Source: Pseudomonas putida NBRC 14164
Lineage (GTDB): Bacteria; Pseudomonadota; Gammaproteobacteria; Pseudomonadales; Pseudomonadaceae
Direction: 5' to 3'
Assembly (NCBI RefSeq): GCF_000412675.1
Contig: NC_021505.1
Span: 1,792,501 to 1,856,500, forward strand
Length of the DNA stretch: 64,000 bases
Positions 7,515 to 17,008 of this stretch are shown here, in pieces. The notes under the pieces are model-generated. The model searched no databases. It saw nothing but the letters and a program-made list of their open reading frames with translations, and had not been told where the DNA came from. Positions within the stretch are counted from its first letter, which is position 1; every line of letters begins with the position of its first letter. The translations under genes and the position numbers were made by a program.

Positions 7515-8930
7515 CTAACGTTCGACCTGCCACCCCCCACCCAATGCTTTGTACAACGCCACGCTAGCCTGCAGGCGGGCCAGGCGCAGTTGCGCCTGCT
7601 GGTCCTGCGCCACATACAACGTGCGCTGGGTTTCAAGCACGCTCAACAAGGTCTCGGCCCCCGCGCCGTAACGCTGCTGAGCAAGGTCGAATGCCAGTCG
7701 TGCCTGCTGCACCTCCTCATCCTGCCATTGCCGCTGCTGGTCCACACCGTGGATCGCATTGAGTGCTTTCTCGACATCGGCAAAGCCCGCCAGGATGCTG
7801 CTGCGGTAGGTCTCCAGCAATTCTTCCTGTTCAGCCTCGGCCAGCTCTCGGGCAGCGCGTAGTCGGCCGTTGTTGAAAATCGGCGCAACCAGGCCGCTGG
7901 TGAGGGTGTAGTACGAGCTGTCGAACAAGTGGGCAAAGGTATTGGCGCCAGCGCCCAGGTTGGCCCCCAGGGTCAGCTTGGGGAGCATGGCGGCGCGGGC
8001 GACCTGCACATTGGCGCTGGCTGCAGCCAGCCGCGCTTCTGCTGCGGCAATGTCCGGGCGGCGTGTGAGCAGTTCGCTGGGTAGACCGCTGCCAATGGTC
8101 GGCCAGTGCAACGCATCGATCGCTTCCGGGCTGGCGGGCAGCGACTGCACGGGTTCGCCGAGCAGTGTTGCCAGCGTAACCCGGCTGTCTTGCCATTTCT
8201 GCTCCAGCAATGGCAGCTGGCGTTGCTGGGTGGCCACCAGACTGCGCTGCTGGGCCAGTTCCAGACGCGTGGCGGAGCCGCTACGCTGGCGCGTCTCTAC
8301 CAGGCCTAGCACGTCCTGGGCATTGCGCAGGTTGAGGCGGGCAATGCGCAGCTGCTCTTCCAGGGCCAGGCCCTGCAGGTAACTGTCGGCGACTGCGCTG
8401 ACCAGGGTCAGCTCCACCGTCTGGCGGTCGAAGCGGCTGGCGTCGAGGCTGCGCAGGGCGTTGTCGCGCGTTGCCCGCAGGCCACCCCAGAAGTCGATTT
8501 CGTAGCGGGCGCTAAGCTGCGCGTCGAACGATGTGCTGGTGGGCGCGTTACGGCTTACGTCCAACTGGTCATTGCCTTCGCCATGCAGCAGGCGCTGGCG
8601 GCTGCCGTTCAGGTCCAGTTGCAGTTCTGGCAACAAGGGTGCGCCTGCAATGAGCGCGCGGGCCTGGGCCTGGCGTACGCGCGCCGTGGCAGCAGCCAGA
8701 TCGTGGGCGTTGACCAGGGCGTGCTGTACCAGGCGGTCCAGCTCGCGACTGGCGAAGCTGTGCCACCACCGTGCTGCGGGCAAGTGGGCCGAAGGCGCTG
8801 CGGCATCGCCTTGCCAGGCAGGTGGCGCGACGATTCCACTGGTAGGCGTGGGGGGACTGCTGCAGGCGGCAATGGTTGCACAAAGGGGCAGGCACAACGT
8901 CAACAGGCTGATACGGCTAGGCAATGTCAT
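7515..8930 (-). CDS. opmQ: OpmQ, outer-membrane efflux lipoprotein (TolC/NodT family)
   Basis: 471 residues. The signal ends in a lipobox (ATIAAC) giving an acylated cysteine near residue 23. Two outer-membrane-efflux repeats follow, including YEIDFWGGLRATRDNALRS and LLTRRPDIAAAEARL, typical of NodT-type factors. It is the third gene of pvdR-pvdT-opmQ and begins 3 bp after pvdT. With PvdR and PvdT it forms a tripartite pump that exports new pyoverdine and recycles used pyoverdine from the periplasm. Confidence 0.9.
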   Translation of the reverse strand: MTLPSRISLLTLCLPLCATIAACSSPPTPTSGIVAPPAWQGDAAAPSAHLPAARWWHSFASRELDRLVQHALVNAHDLAAATARVRQAQARALIAGAPLLPELQLDLNGSRQRLLHGEGNDQLDVSRNAPTSTSFDAQLSARYEIDFWGGLRATRDNALRSLDASRFDRQTVELTLVSAVADSYLQGLALEEQLRIARLNLRNAQDVLGLVETRQRSGSATRLELAQQRSLVATQQRQLPLLEQKWQDSRVTLATLLGEPVQSLPASPEAIDALHWPTIGSGLPSELLTRRPDIAAAEARLAAASANVQVARAAMLPKLTLGANLGAGANTFAHLFDSSYYTLTSGLVAPIFNNGRLRAARELAEAEQEELLETYRSSILAGFADVEKALNAIHGVDQQRQWQDEEVQQARLAFDLAQQRYGAGAETLLSVLETQRTLYVAQDQQAQLRLARLQASVALYKALGGGWQVER

Positions 8931-8933
8931 GGG

Positions 8934-10904
8934 TTATTCGCTGGTAAGGGCTTTGACCGGATCGAGGCGGGCGGCCTTGCGCGCCGGCATGAAGCCGAAC
9001 ACGATGCCGGTGACGACGGCGCAGGCAAAGGCACCGAGCATGGCTGGCAGGGCAAAGGCTACTGCCACCTCGGCCAGCATCAGGCCGCCGCCAATGGCCA
9101 GGGCCAGTACAATGCCAGCCAGGCCGCCGACCATAGACAGCATTACCGCCTCGCTGAGGAACTGGCGCAGAATGTCGCGCTGTCGCGCGCCGGTGGCCAT
9201 GCGGATACCGATTTCCCGGGTACGCTCGCGTACGGTCATCAGCATGATGTTCATTACGCCGATGCCGCCTACCAGCAGCGAGATTGCGGCGATCGCCCCC
9301 AGCATCAGCGACAGGCTGTTCTGCGTGCGCGCTTCGGCCTGGATCAGTGCCGCGTCATTGGTCAGCTCGAAGTCCTGGCGGCCATTGTGGCGTTGGCGCA
9401 ACAGCTGGTCGATGGCTGCTTCGGCCTGGTTGACCCGGGTAGAATCAAGGGCAGCGACGGCGATGTAGTCCGGGTCGCGCTGGCCGAACAGGCGGATGGC
9501 GGCGGCAGAGTAGGGCACGGCGATGCGCCCATCGCTGTCCTGGTCGCCGGAGCTTGCGCCTTTGCCAGCCAGGATGCCGATCACCTGGAAGGGCACATTG
9601 CCGATCAGGATGTACTGCCCCAGCGGATCGCGCCCTGGGTCGAGCATTTTCTCCCGCACTTTCTGGCCGATCACGGCCACGGCGGCCGCATTGGCTTCGT
9701 CGCTTTCGCTGTAGAAGCTGCCTTGGGCCGCCGGCCAGTTGAAGATCTCCGGGAAAAAGGTGTTATTGCCACCCACGTAGAATCTCTGACTGTTGTTGCC
9801 ATGGCGCACCATCAGTTTTTCGCCAATCACCGGCATCACATGCTTGACCTGCGGCAGTTCGCCAATGGCTGCCACATCATCAAGGGTGATGGTGCCGGCA
9901 GGCTCGCCAAGCGTCGCCGGCTTGCCATTGAGGTAGAGGATGTTGGAGCCAAAGGCGGCCATCTGTGCCATGACCTGACGCTTGCTGCCTTCGCCCACGG
10001 CCAGCATCACCACCACCGAGGCCACGCCGATGACGATACCCAGCAGGGTCAGGGCGGTCCGGAAGCGGTTGACCCACATGACCCGCCAGGCTGCTTGCAG
10101 GGCTTCGAGCAGTTCACCCTTCCATGCTCCGCGCAGGGTAGCGCCACGGTCCAGGCGCTGGCGCAACTGTTCGGCTTGCAGGCCTTGGTCTTGGCCTTGG
10201 TCGATCGCCGGCTGTTCGCCGGCCGAGTCACCGATGATCAGGCCGTCGCGGATCTCGATCACCCGCTGCGCCCGCGCGGCCACTTCGCGATCATGGGTAA
10301 TCAGGATGATCACATGGCCCTGGCTGGCCAGTTCGTCGAGCAGTGCCATCACCTCGGTGCCGCTGTGGCTGTCGAGGGCGCCGGTGGGCTCGTCGGCGAG
10401 GATGATATGGCCGCCGTTCATCAGTGCGCGAGCAATCGAAACCCTTTGCTGCTGGCCGCCGGACAGCTGGTGCGGGCGGTTGCCGGTGCGGCTGGCCAGG
10501 CCCAGGCGGCCGAGCAGGGCGCTGGCGCGGGCGTGGCGTTCGCTGGCGTCAATGCCGGCATAGATGGCCGGCATCTCGACGTTTTCCTGGGCCGAGCCCG
10601 AGGGGATCAGGTGGTAGCCCTGGAACACGAAGCCAAATGCTTCGCGGCGCAACCAGGCCAGTTCATCGCTATCCAGTTCAGCCACATCTTTGCCGGCAAA
10701 GCGGTAGCTGCCAGAGGTTGGGCGGTCGAGGCAACCAAGGATGTTCATCAGGGTCGATTTGCCCGAGCCTGAGGCTCCGACGATGGCGACGAACTCGCCG
10801 GGGTGGATGCTGAGGCTGATGCCATGGAGGATATCGACTTTGGGGGTACCCACACCGCCGTAGGACTTGCGGATGTCGATCAGCTCGATCAAAGGTGTGC
10901 TCAT
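8934..10904 (-). CDS. pvdT: PvdT, MacB-type ABC transporter ATPase-permease
   Basis: 656 residues. The N-terminal ATPase has Walker A (GASGSGKST), the signature [16 protein letters not shown] and Walker B ([14 protein letters not shown]). After a linker comes a membrane helix, a large periplasmic MacB domain and three C-terminal helices with [20 protein letters not shown]. This is the inner-membrane part of the pyoverdine efflux pump. The ATG directly follows the pvdR stop, so translation is probably coupled. Confidence 0.93.
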   Translation of the reverse strand: MSTPLIELIDIRKSYGGVGTPKVDILHGISLSIHPGEFVAIVGASGSGKSTLMNILGCLDRPTSGSYRFAGKDVAELDSDELAWLRREAFGFVFQGYHLIPSGSAQENVEMPAIYAGIDASERHARASALLGRLGLASRTGNRPHQLSGGQQQRVSIARALMNGGHIILADEPTGALDSHSGTEVMALLDELASQGHVIILITHDREVAARAQRVIEIRDGLIIGDSAGEQPAIDQGQDQGLQAEQLRQRLDRGATLRGAWKGELLEALQAAWRVMWVNRFRTALTLLGIVIGVASVVVMLAVGEGSKRQVMAQMAAFGSNILYLNGKPATLGEPAGTITLDDVAAIGELPQVKHVMPVIGEKLMVRHGNNSQRFYVGGNNTFFPEIFNWPAAQGSFYSESDEANAAAVAVIGQKVREKMLDPGRDPLGQYILIGNVPFQVIGILAGKGASSGDQDSDGRIAVPYSAAAIRLFGQRDPDYIAVAALDSTRVNQAEAAIDQLLRQRHNGRQDFELTNDAALIQAEARTQNSLSLMLGAIAAISLLVGGIGVMNIMLMTVRERTREIGIRMATGARQRDILRQFLSEAVMLSMVGGLAGIVLALAIGGGLMLAEVAVAFALPAMLGAFACAVVTGIVFGFMPARKAARLDPVKALTSE

Positions 10905-12077
10905 TCAGCCTCCGCTCACGGCGGGGGCGCCGATGACCAGGCGCTCGCCTTCGTTGAGGCCGTCCAGCACCTGTACCCGCAGCCGGTCACTGAGCCCGGT
11001 GCGTACCTGACGCTGTTCCACCTTGCCGTCCCCCGTCAGCACGTGCGCCAGGCGCACGCCGTCACCGTCATCCAGCGCAGCCAGCGGTACCGTCAGCACC
11101 TGGCTGGCCTTGCCAGCGACGAAGAACACCTGCGTGGTCATCTCGGCCATCAGCGCGCCGTCCGGGTTGTCGACATCCAGCAGCACGCTGTATTGCACAA
11201 CCTGGCTGCCGGCACTGCCATTGCTGACGCTGGCCGGGCTGCCGCCGCCCTGGCTGGCCTGTTCCAGTGGTTTGGGCGGGATTGGCAGCACTTGCCGCAC
11301 GGTGCTGGTCCAGCGGCGCTTGCCCCCTGCCAGGGTGGTGAAATAGGCGGTCATGCCTGGTTTGACCTTGCCAATGTCGGCCTCCGACACCTGTGCCCAC
11401 ACGGTCATCGGCGAGAGCCTGGCGATGCGCAGGATCAACGGGGTTTGCTGCTGGGCGTTGAGGGTTTGCCCTTCGCGGGCATCAACCGCCACCACCGTGC
11501 CGTCCATGGGGGCGTAGATGCGCGTGTAGCCCAATTCGGCTTCGTCGCTTCGCAGGCTGGCCTGGGCCTGGCGGATCTGCGCCAGGAACATGTCGATGCG
11601 CGCCTGGGTGACCTTCATCTGCGCGAAGGCGGTTTGCACGTCTTCATCGCGGGTGGCGCCAGCGGCGGCCAAGTCGCGCTGGCGCTTGAGCTGCTGCTGG
11701 GCCAGCAGGTATTGCGCGCGCTGTTCGGCCAACTGGGCCTTGAGGTTGTCGATAGAGAAGCGCCCGGCATCCAGACGCGCTTGCTGGGTGGAGGGGTCGA
11801 TCTCGACCAGCAGCTGGCCCTTGCGCACGGTGTCGCCAACTTCAACGTGCAGCTTGTGGATCTGGCCGGAGGCCTGGGCGCCAACATCCACGTAACGTCT
11901 CGGTTGCAAAGTACCCAGCGCGGTAACGCTGCTCTCGATATCAGCGCGGGTCACGGCGACCGTGCTCAACGGCTGGGCGCCGTAGGGCAGGGCCTTCAAG
12001 GCCAGCAGGCTGCCGAGGCCGAGCAAGCCCAGGCCCGTGAGCAGGGCACGGCGACGGGTGTTGGTTAAAGGTCTCAT
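10905..12077 (-). CDS. pvdR: PvdR, MacA-like periplasmic adaptor of pyoverdine efflux
   Basis: 390 residues from ATG at 12077. One N-terminal membrane anchor (ALLTGLGLLGLGSLLALKAL) is followed by an HlyD/MacA fold: barrel-sandwich half (GTLQPRRYVDVGAQASGQI), alpha-hairpin (QRAQYLLAQQQLKRQRDLAA) and the returning lipoyl half. A longer frame up to 12188 is open, but it would include the PvdS promoter, so the inner ATG is preferred. First gene of the pump operon; the next gene starts with no gap. Confidence 0.9.
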   Translation of the reverse strand: MRPLTNTRRRALLTGLGLLGLGSLLALKALPYGAQPLSTVAVTRADIESSVTALGTLQPRRYVDVGAQASGQIHKLHVEVGDTVRKGQLLVEIDPSTQQARLDAGRFSIDNLKAQLAEQRAQYLLAQQQLKRQRDLAAAGATRDEDVQTAFAQMKVTQARIDMFLAQIRQAQASLRSDEAELGYTRIYAPMDGTVVAVDAREGQTLNAQQQTPLILRIARLSPMTVWAQVSEADIGKVKPGMTAYFTTLAGGKRRWTSTVRQVLPIPPKPLEQASQGGGSPASVSNGSAGSQVVQYSVLLDVDNPDGALMAEMTTQVFFVAGKASQVLTVPLAALDDGDGVRLAHVLTGDGKVEQRQVRTGLSDRLRVQVLDGLNEGERLVIGAPAVSGG

Positions 12078-12144
12078 GCAGACATCCAGCCAAGGGGTGT
12101 GGGGGCGCGCATCAAGTGGCGGGCGCGGACCGGGTGCCAGATAG

Positions 12145-12168
12145 ACGAAAGCGGTAGCGGGGGATTTA
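12145..12168 (-). promoter_or_regulatory. PvdS-type iron-starvation promoter for pvdRT-opmQ
   Basis: On the minus strand GCTAAATCCC (TAAAT at 12168-12164) is followed by a total spacer of 16 bases and CGT (12147-12145). It also matches the extended iron-starvation box C/G-CTAAATCCC. It lies 68 bp upstream of the pvdR ATG. Confidence 0.85.
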
Positions 12169-12210
12169 GCAGGGGGGCGGGCTAACATGTGGCCAGCCGC
12201 GCTTGTTGCT

Positions 12211-12229
12211 GAGAATAATTATAATTTGT
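12211..12229. promoter_or_regulatory. Possible Fur box between pvdR and the ECF sigma gene
   Basis: GAGAATAATTATAATTTGT matches 12 of 19 positions of the Fur consensus GATAATGATAATCATTATC by eye, in an AT-rich island within GC-rich DNA. It lies about 90 bp upstream of the FpvI-like sigma gene, as expected for an iron-repressed regulator. Confidence 0.5.
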
Positions 12230-12316
12230 AAGATCGCACGTTGACATCACTCGGTCCTGCACTGCTGCCTGAAAGGGCTTTCTGGCAAAAGCTGGCAGGA
12301 CATCTCAGGTATCGTC

Positions 12317-12793
12317 GTGGAACATTACTATCGCGAACTGGTGGGTTTCCTCTCCGCACGCCTGGGCAGTCGTCAGGCCGCCGAGGATGTGGCGCACGAT
12401 GCTTACCTGCGGGTGCTGGAGCGCACCGATGCCGAGCGTATCGAGCACCCACGCGCCTTCCTCTACCGCACGGCGCTCAATCTGGTGGTTGACCGCCACC
12501 GGCGATATCAGGTGCGCCAAGCCGAGCCGCTGGAAGTACTGGATAGCGACGAGCGCTGGCACACGGCGGCGCCGGCCCATGACTTGCAGCTTGATCAGCG
12601 GCTGGCGTTGATGCAGCGTGCACTGGATGAGCTGAGCAAGGTGTGTCGCGACTGCTTCCTGCTGCGCAAGCTCGATGGCCTGTCGCACCCGCAAATTGCC
12701 GAACACCTGGGCATATCCCGCAGCATGGTGGAGAAACACATCGTCAATGCGATGAAGCACTGCCGACTACGCATGCGCGAGTGGGAATCGTAA
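12317..12793 (+). CDS. ECF RNA polymerase sigma factor, FecI/FpvI-like
   Basis: 158 residues from a GTG start; no ATG is available upstream in frame. Region 2 is seen as FLSARLGSRQAAEDVAHDAY and region 4 as LDGLSHPQIAEHLGISRSMV, which is typical of the iron-responsive FecI group. Such sigma factors usually drive a ferri-siderophore receptor gene and are controlled by a FecR-type anti-sigma factor, but no anti-sigma gene or receptor is adjacent here. Position beside pvdR and the possible Fur box support a role in pyoverdine or another siderophore response. Confidence 0.88.
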   Translation: MEHYYRELVGFLSARLGSRQAAEDVAHDAYLRVLERTDAERIEHPRAFLYRTALNLVVDRHRRYQVRQAEPLEVLDSDERWHTAAPAHDLQLDQRLALMQRALDELSKVCRDCFLLRKLDGLSHPQIAEHLGISRSMVEKHIVNAMKHCRLRMREWES

Positions 12794-12961
12794 AGGCCGG
12801 CTTAAAGGCAAATGCAAATTCCGTCAGTCAATCACTTGATTTATGCGGGTTTCCCGACTTCTATCAAAGAAGACCGCTGCCAGGCATGGCCTTGGCAGTA
12901 GCCGTTACTGGCGCAGTATGGTCATGGAGCGTACCCATTACCCAACTGCCCAGGTCCCACC

Positions 12962-13441
12962 ATGGCAAACAAGACCCTGCGCATCCTCATCGCCGACGCA
13001 CACCCGTGCCAGCGCCTGCAGCTGGAGCGGTTGCTCAATGGCCTGGGCTATTACCGGATCGCCCCCGTGGAAAGCTTCGAGGAGCTCCAGCGCCTTGTTC
13101 ATTGCGCCTTGCAGCCTTTTCATCTGCTGCTGGGCAATATCGAGCTGGCCAATCATGCCGGGGTCGACCTGGCGCGCTTCTGCCGCGTCAGCACGCAGAT
13201 CCAGCACGCCCTGCTTTACCACTCCAGTCAGTTGAAAGTGCCTTCAGTACCGCAGACCGAACGCCAGGCGGTCAGCCTGAGCCTCCCGCAGGTGCCTGAT
13301 AACGAGGCGCTGGAGTCATTCATGGCGATCATCGACGCGCCACTGGTGGTCGGCAAGTTGCCGCTGCCGGGCAGCATGCCGGCTACCGCGGCGCGGCCAC
13401 GGCCGCGGGCCAACTTCGCGCACACGGTGTTCAACCGCTAG
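12962..13441 (+). CDS. Degenerate response-regulator receiver (pseudo-receiver) protein
   Basis: 159 residues. The start (TLRILIADAHPCQRLQLERL) looks like a CheY-type receiver beta1-alpha1 with the acidic pocket. At the expected phosphoacceptor position the sequence reads HLLLGNIELANHAG, so Asp is replaced by Asn, and no conserved Lys-Pro is seen later. The C-terminal 50 residues are Pro/Ala/Arg-rich with no output domain recognised. It probably acts by protein contact rather than phosphorylation. No kinase is adjacent, and partners are unknown. Confidence 0.65.
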   Translation: MANKTLRILIADAHPCQRLQLERLLNGLGYYRIAPVESFEELQRLVHCALQPFHLLLGNIELANHAGVDLARFCRVSTQIQHALLYHSSQLKVPSVPQTERQAVSLSLPQVPDNEALESFMAIIDAPLVVGKLPLPGSMPATAARPRPRANFAHTVFNR

Positions 13442-13514
13442 CGGCGCTGCGTGCAGGGCAAGGGGGCAGCTATTTGTTATCCTCTTGCCCTTTGCCGATT
13501 TGCGGACCCCTGCC

Positions 13515-14840
13515 ATGACTGCCATCGATACCGCTCGCCCGCCCCGGTTCAGCCGCGGCGATCACCGGACCCTGGGCCTGGCGGCACTGGGCGGCGCGCT
13601 GGAAATCTACGACTTCATCATTTTCGTGTTCTTTGCGCTGACCCTCAGCCAGCTGTTCTTCCCGCCCGAAATGCCCGAGTGGCTGCGCCTGCTGCAAAGC
13701 TTCGGCATCTTCGTCACCGGTTACCTTGCGCGGCCGCTGGGCGGCATCCTGATGGCGCACTTTGCGGACCACCTGGGGCGTAAACGTGTGTTCAGCCTGA
13801 GCATTCTGATGATGGCCCTGCCGTGCCTGCTGATCGGCGTGATGCCGACCTATGCCGACATCGGCTATGCCGCGCCGCTGATTCTGCTGGCGCTGCGTAT
13901 CTTCCAGGGTGCGGCGGTGGGGGGTGAGGTGCCGAGTGCCTGGACCTTCGTTGCCGAGCACGCGCCGGCCGGCCGACGCGGTTATGCCTTGGGCTTCCTG
14001 CAGGCCGGGCTGACCTTCGGTTACCTGCTGGGGGCGCTGACCGCGACCTTGCTGGCGCAAGTATTCACACCGCAGGAAATCCTCGACTACGCCTGGCGTT
14101 ACCCGTTCCTGCTGGGTGGGGTGTTTGGCGTGGTTGGCGTGTGGCTACGCCGCTGGCTGAGCGAAACACCGGTGTTCCTGGCCTTGCGCGCACGTCAGGA
14201 ACAGCCGGTGAAGTTCCCGCTGCGGCGGGTACTGGGCGAGCACCGCCGTGCGCTGATTCCGGCGGCGCTGCTGACTTGCGTGTTGACCTCTGCCGTTGTG
14301 GTGCTGGTGGTGATAACTCCGACGGTGATGCAGCAGCGCTTCGGCATGAGCCCCGGGCACACCTTTGCCCTGAGCAGTGTGGGCATCGTCTTCCTCAATA
14401 TCGGCTGCGTACTCGCCGGCCTGCTGGTTGACCGCGTGGGCGCCTGGCGTGCGCTGATGCTTTACAGCGTGCTGCTGCCGCTGGGCATCGGCGCGTTGTA
14501 CGCCAGCCTGAATGGGCAGTGGGGCATGACCTGGCTGGCCTACGCGCTGGCAGGGCTGTCCTGCGGCGTGGTGGGGGTGGTGCCGTCGGTGATGGTCGGG
14601 TTGTTCCCCGCCGAGATCCGGGTTTCGGGTATTTCCTTCACCTATAACGTGGCCTACGCACTGTGGGCCAGTACCACGCCGCTGGCATTGATCGCGCTGA
14701 TGCCGTGGAGCCCGTGGGTGTGTGTCGGCTTTTGTCTGATCATGGGTACGGTGGGGCTGCTGACGGCCCTGTATTTCGGGCGCCGCGAGTCATTGACGTT
14801 TACTGCGGAGCCGATCCCGATCATGTGTGGTGACAAATGA
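13515..14840 (+). CDS. MFS transporter, metabolite:proton symporter (MHS) family
   Basis: 441 residues with about 12 hydrophobic helices. It has the MFS signature between helices 2 and 3 (GGILMAHFADHLGRKRVF) and RIFQGAAVGGEVPSAWTFVA in helix 4, both typical of the MHS subgroup (citrate, ketoglutarate or proline/betaine type). The ATG at 13515 is preferred; a TTG ten codons upstream is the alternative. Inner membrane; substrate not determinable. It stands alone, followed by a repeat region. Confidence 0.85.
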   Translation: MTAIDTARPPRFSRGDHRTLGLAALGGALEIYDFIIFVFFALTLSQLFFPPEMPEWLRLLQSFGIFVTGYLARPLGGILMAHFADHLGRKRVFSLSILMMALPCLLIGVMPTYADIGYAAPLILLALRIFQGAAVGGEVPSAWTFVAEHAPAGRRGYALGFLQAGLTFGYLLGALTATLLAQVFTPQEILDYAWRYPFLLGGVFGVVGVWLRRWLSETPVFLALRARQEQPVKFPLRRVLGEHRRALIPAALLTCVLTSAVVVLVVITPTVMQQRFGMSPGHTFALSSVGIVFLNIGCVLAGLLVDRVGAWRALMLYSVLLPLGIGALYASLNGQWGMTWLAYALAGLSCGVVGVVPSVMVGLFPAEIRVSGISFTYNVAYALWASTTPLALIALMPWSPWVCVGFCLIMGTVGLLTALYFGRRESLTFTAEPIPIMCGDK

Positions 14841-14883
14841 GCAAGTACATGTCTTGGGGTGTGTAGCAGGGCATACACCGAGC

Positions 14884-15090
14884 GCCGCCCGCGCGGCGCA
14901 TCGCGAGCTACGCTCGCTCCTACGTTTATTTTCGGCCAGTAACGCCTGTGACAGGTGCGCGCGACCGTCTTGTTTGTACGACGCGATATCGAGACATGTA
15001 CCAAGGCGCACGCGCGCAAATTCCCCAAAAATATTTGGCCCGAAACAAGCGTAGGAGCGAGCGTAGCTCGCGATGCGCCGCGCGGGCGGC
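14884..15090. repeat. 41-bp perfect inverted repeat with 125-bp spacer
   Basis: Bases 14884-14924 reappear as an exact reverse complement at 15050-15090. The arms contain CGCGAGCTACGCTCGCTCCT, a REP class different from the CGCCGGCAAGCCAGCTCCCA class elsewhere in the window. The 14,841-15,213 gap holds this structure and the terminator below; I see no credible gene in it. Confidence 0.9.
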
Positions 15091-15156
15091 GATCGATCTG
15101 ATAGGCGCTGCACCTCTCACGGCGAGCATCTCGCAGCCCAGACGCATACTCGCAAC

Positions 15157-15192
15157 AAAAAGCCCCCGGCTCGTGAGAACCGGGGGCTTTTT
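15157..15192. terminator. Bidirectional rho-independent terminator after the ETF oxidoreductase
   Basis: AAAAAGCCCCCGG, a 10-base loop, then CCGGGGGCTTTTT. The stem is perfect and both strands have a T-run. It ends the minus-strand ETF-QO transcript. Confidence 0.93.
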
Positions 15193-15213
15193 GTTGCCGC
15201 CAGGGCAGAGGCC

Positions 15214-16878
15214 TTACATGTTCGGGTAGTTCGGCCCGCCAGCGCCTTCAGGGGTGACCCAGGTGATGTTCTGGGCCGGGTCCTTGATGTCGCAGGTCTT
15301 GCAGTGCACGCAGTTCTGCGCGTTGATCTGGAAGCGCTTGTTGCCGTCTTCCTGGGTGACCACTTCGTACACGCCTGCCGGGCAATAGCGCTGGGCAGGC
15401 TCGTCGTACAGCGGCAGGTTGCTGGCGATCGGGATACTCGGGTCGGTCAGCTTCAGGTGGCAGGGTTGTTCCTCTTCATGGTTGGTACTGGAGAGGAATA
15501 CCGAGCTGAGCTTGTCGAAGCTCAGCTTGCCGTCCGGTTTCGGGTAGTCGATCTTTTTCGAGTCGGCAGCCAGCTTGAGGCAGGCGTAGTCCGGCTTGGT
15601 GTCGTGCAGGGTGAACGGCAGCTTGCCGCCGAACCAGTTCTGGTCGACGTAGTTGAATGCACCACCAAACAGTGGGCCGAACTTGTGCAGCGCAGGGCCG
15701 AAGTTACGGCTGGCGAACAGTTCTTCGTGCAGCCAGCTGGCCTTGAAGGCGTCAACGTAAGTGTTCAGCGCATCGCCCCCCTCGCTGCCAGCGATCAGTG
15801 CGTCCGCTACTGCTTCGGCCGCGAGCATGCCCGATTTCATCGCGGTGTGGCTGCCCTTGATCTTGGAGAAGTTCAGGGTGCCCAGGTCGCAACCGATCAA
15901 CGCCCCACCGTTGAACACCATCTTCGGCAGCGAGTTCAGGCCGCCTTTGCAGATGGCGCGGGCGCCATAGCTGATGCGCTTGCCGCCTTCGAGGTACTGC
16001 TTCATCACCGGGTGGTGCTTCAGGCGCTGGAATTCGTCGAACGGCGACAGGTACGGGTTGGCGTAGGACAGGTCGACGATCAGGCCGACCACCACCTGGT
16101 TGTTTTCCAGGTGATAGAGGAACGAGCCACCGGTGTTGTCCTTGGCTACCACGTCCAGCGGCCAGCCGGCGGTGTGCACCACCAGGCCCTGCTCGTGCTT
16201 GGCCGGGTCGATTTCCCAGATTTCTTTCAGGCCGATGCCGTAATGCTGGACATCGGACTCGCTGTCGAGGTTGAAGCGCTTGATCAGCTGCTTGCCGATG
16301 TGGCCACGGCAGCCTTCGGCAAACAGGGTGTACTTGGCACGCAGTTCCATGCCCGGGGTGTACAGGCCTTCCTTCGGGTTGCCTTCGCGGTCGACACCGA
16401 GGTCGCCGGTGACGATGCCGCGGACCACGCCGTTGTCGTCGAACAGCGCTTCCTGGGCGGCGAAGCCCGGGTAGATTTCCACGCCCAGGTTCTCGGCCTG
16501 CTGGGCCAGCCAGCGGCACAGGTTGCCCAGCGAGATGATGTAGTTGCCATGGTTGTGCATGGTCTTGGGCACGAACAGGTCCGGCACCTTGGTGGCGCTG
16601 CCGGCATCCTTGAGCACATAGATGTCGTCGCGCTTCACTTCGGTGTTCAGCGGTGCGCCGAGCTCTTTCCAGTCGGGGAACAGTTCGTTCAGGGCGCGGG
16701 GTTCGAACACCGCGCCGGAGAGGATGTGGGCGCCGACTTCAGAGCCTTTTTCCACCACGCAGACGCTGATTTCGCTACCGGCTTCGGCGGCCTTCTGCTT
16801 CAGGCGGCAGGCGGCGGACAGGCCTGCCGGGCCGGCGCCGACGATGACCACGTCGAATTCCATGTATTCGCGTTCCAC
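15214..16878 (-). CDS. etfD: Electron transfer flavoprotein-ubiquinone oxidoreductase
   Basis: 554 residues. FAD-binding dinucleotide motif VVIVGAGPAGLSAACRLKQK at the N-terminus, and a C-terminal ferredoxin-like 4Fe-4S site with CPAGVYE and CVHCKTCDIKDP. The enzyme passes electrons from reduced ETF (fatty acid and amino acid oxidation) to ubiquinone at the inner membrane. The start is GTG at 16878, preceded by AGGAGAG at optimal spacing; ATG and TTG codons further up overlap that ribosome-binding site. It is divergent from etfBA. Confidence 0.93.
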   Translation of the reverse strand: MEREYMEFDVVIVGAGPAGLSAACRLKQKAAEAGSEISVCVVEKGSEVGAHILSGAVFEPRALNELFPDWKELGAPLNTEVKRDDIYVLKDAGSATKVPDLFVPKTMHNHGNYIISLGNLCRWLAQQAENLGVEIYPGFAAQEALFDDNGVVRGIVTGDLGVDREGNPKEGLYTPGMELRAKYTLFAEGCRGHIGKQLIKRFNLDSESDVQHYGIGLKEIWEIDPAKHEQGLVVHTAGWPLDVVAKDNTGGSFLYHLENNQVVVGLIVDLSYANPYLSPFDEFQRLKHHPVMKQYLEGGKRISYGARAICKGGLNSLPKMVFNGGALIGCDLGTLNFSKIKGSHTAMKSGMLAAEAVADALIAGSEGGDALNTYVDAFKASWLHEELFASRNFGPALHKFGPLFGGAFNYVDQNWFGGKLPFTLHDTKPDYACLKLAADSKKIDYPKPDGKLSFDKLSSVFLSSTNHEEEQPCHLKLTDPSIPIASNLPLYDEPAQRYCPAGVYEVVTQEDGNKRFQINAQNCVHCKTCDIKDPAQNITWVTPEGAGGPNYPNM

Positions 16879-17008
16879 TGGTTCTCTCCTACTCATCAAG
16901 GCTCGTGCTGTTGCTTTGTCTTATGGGTGCTTGCGCACAGTGGCTCATCACGGGAGCGAAACTGTAGCTGCGCAAATGACGGACTACACCGTTTTGTCTT
17001 GGCCGCGC

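Noticed and set aside
12241..12270. TTGACA at 12241 as a sigma-70 -35 for the ECF sigma gene
   Set aside because: No acceptable -10 is found 16-18 bp downstream, so it is probably chance.
14827..15229. Several short frames over the 41-bp inverted repeat
   Set aside because: They translate the repeat arms in different frames and are Arg/Ala/Ser rich; no homology recognised.
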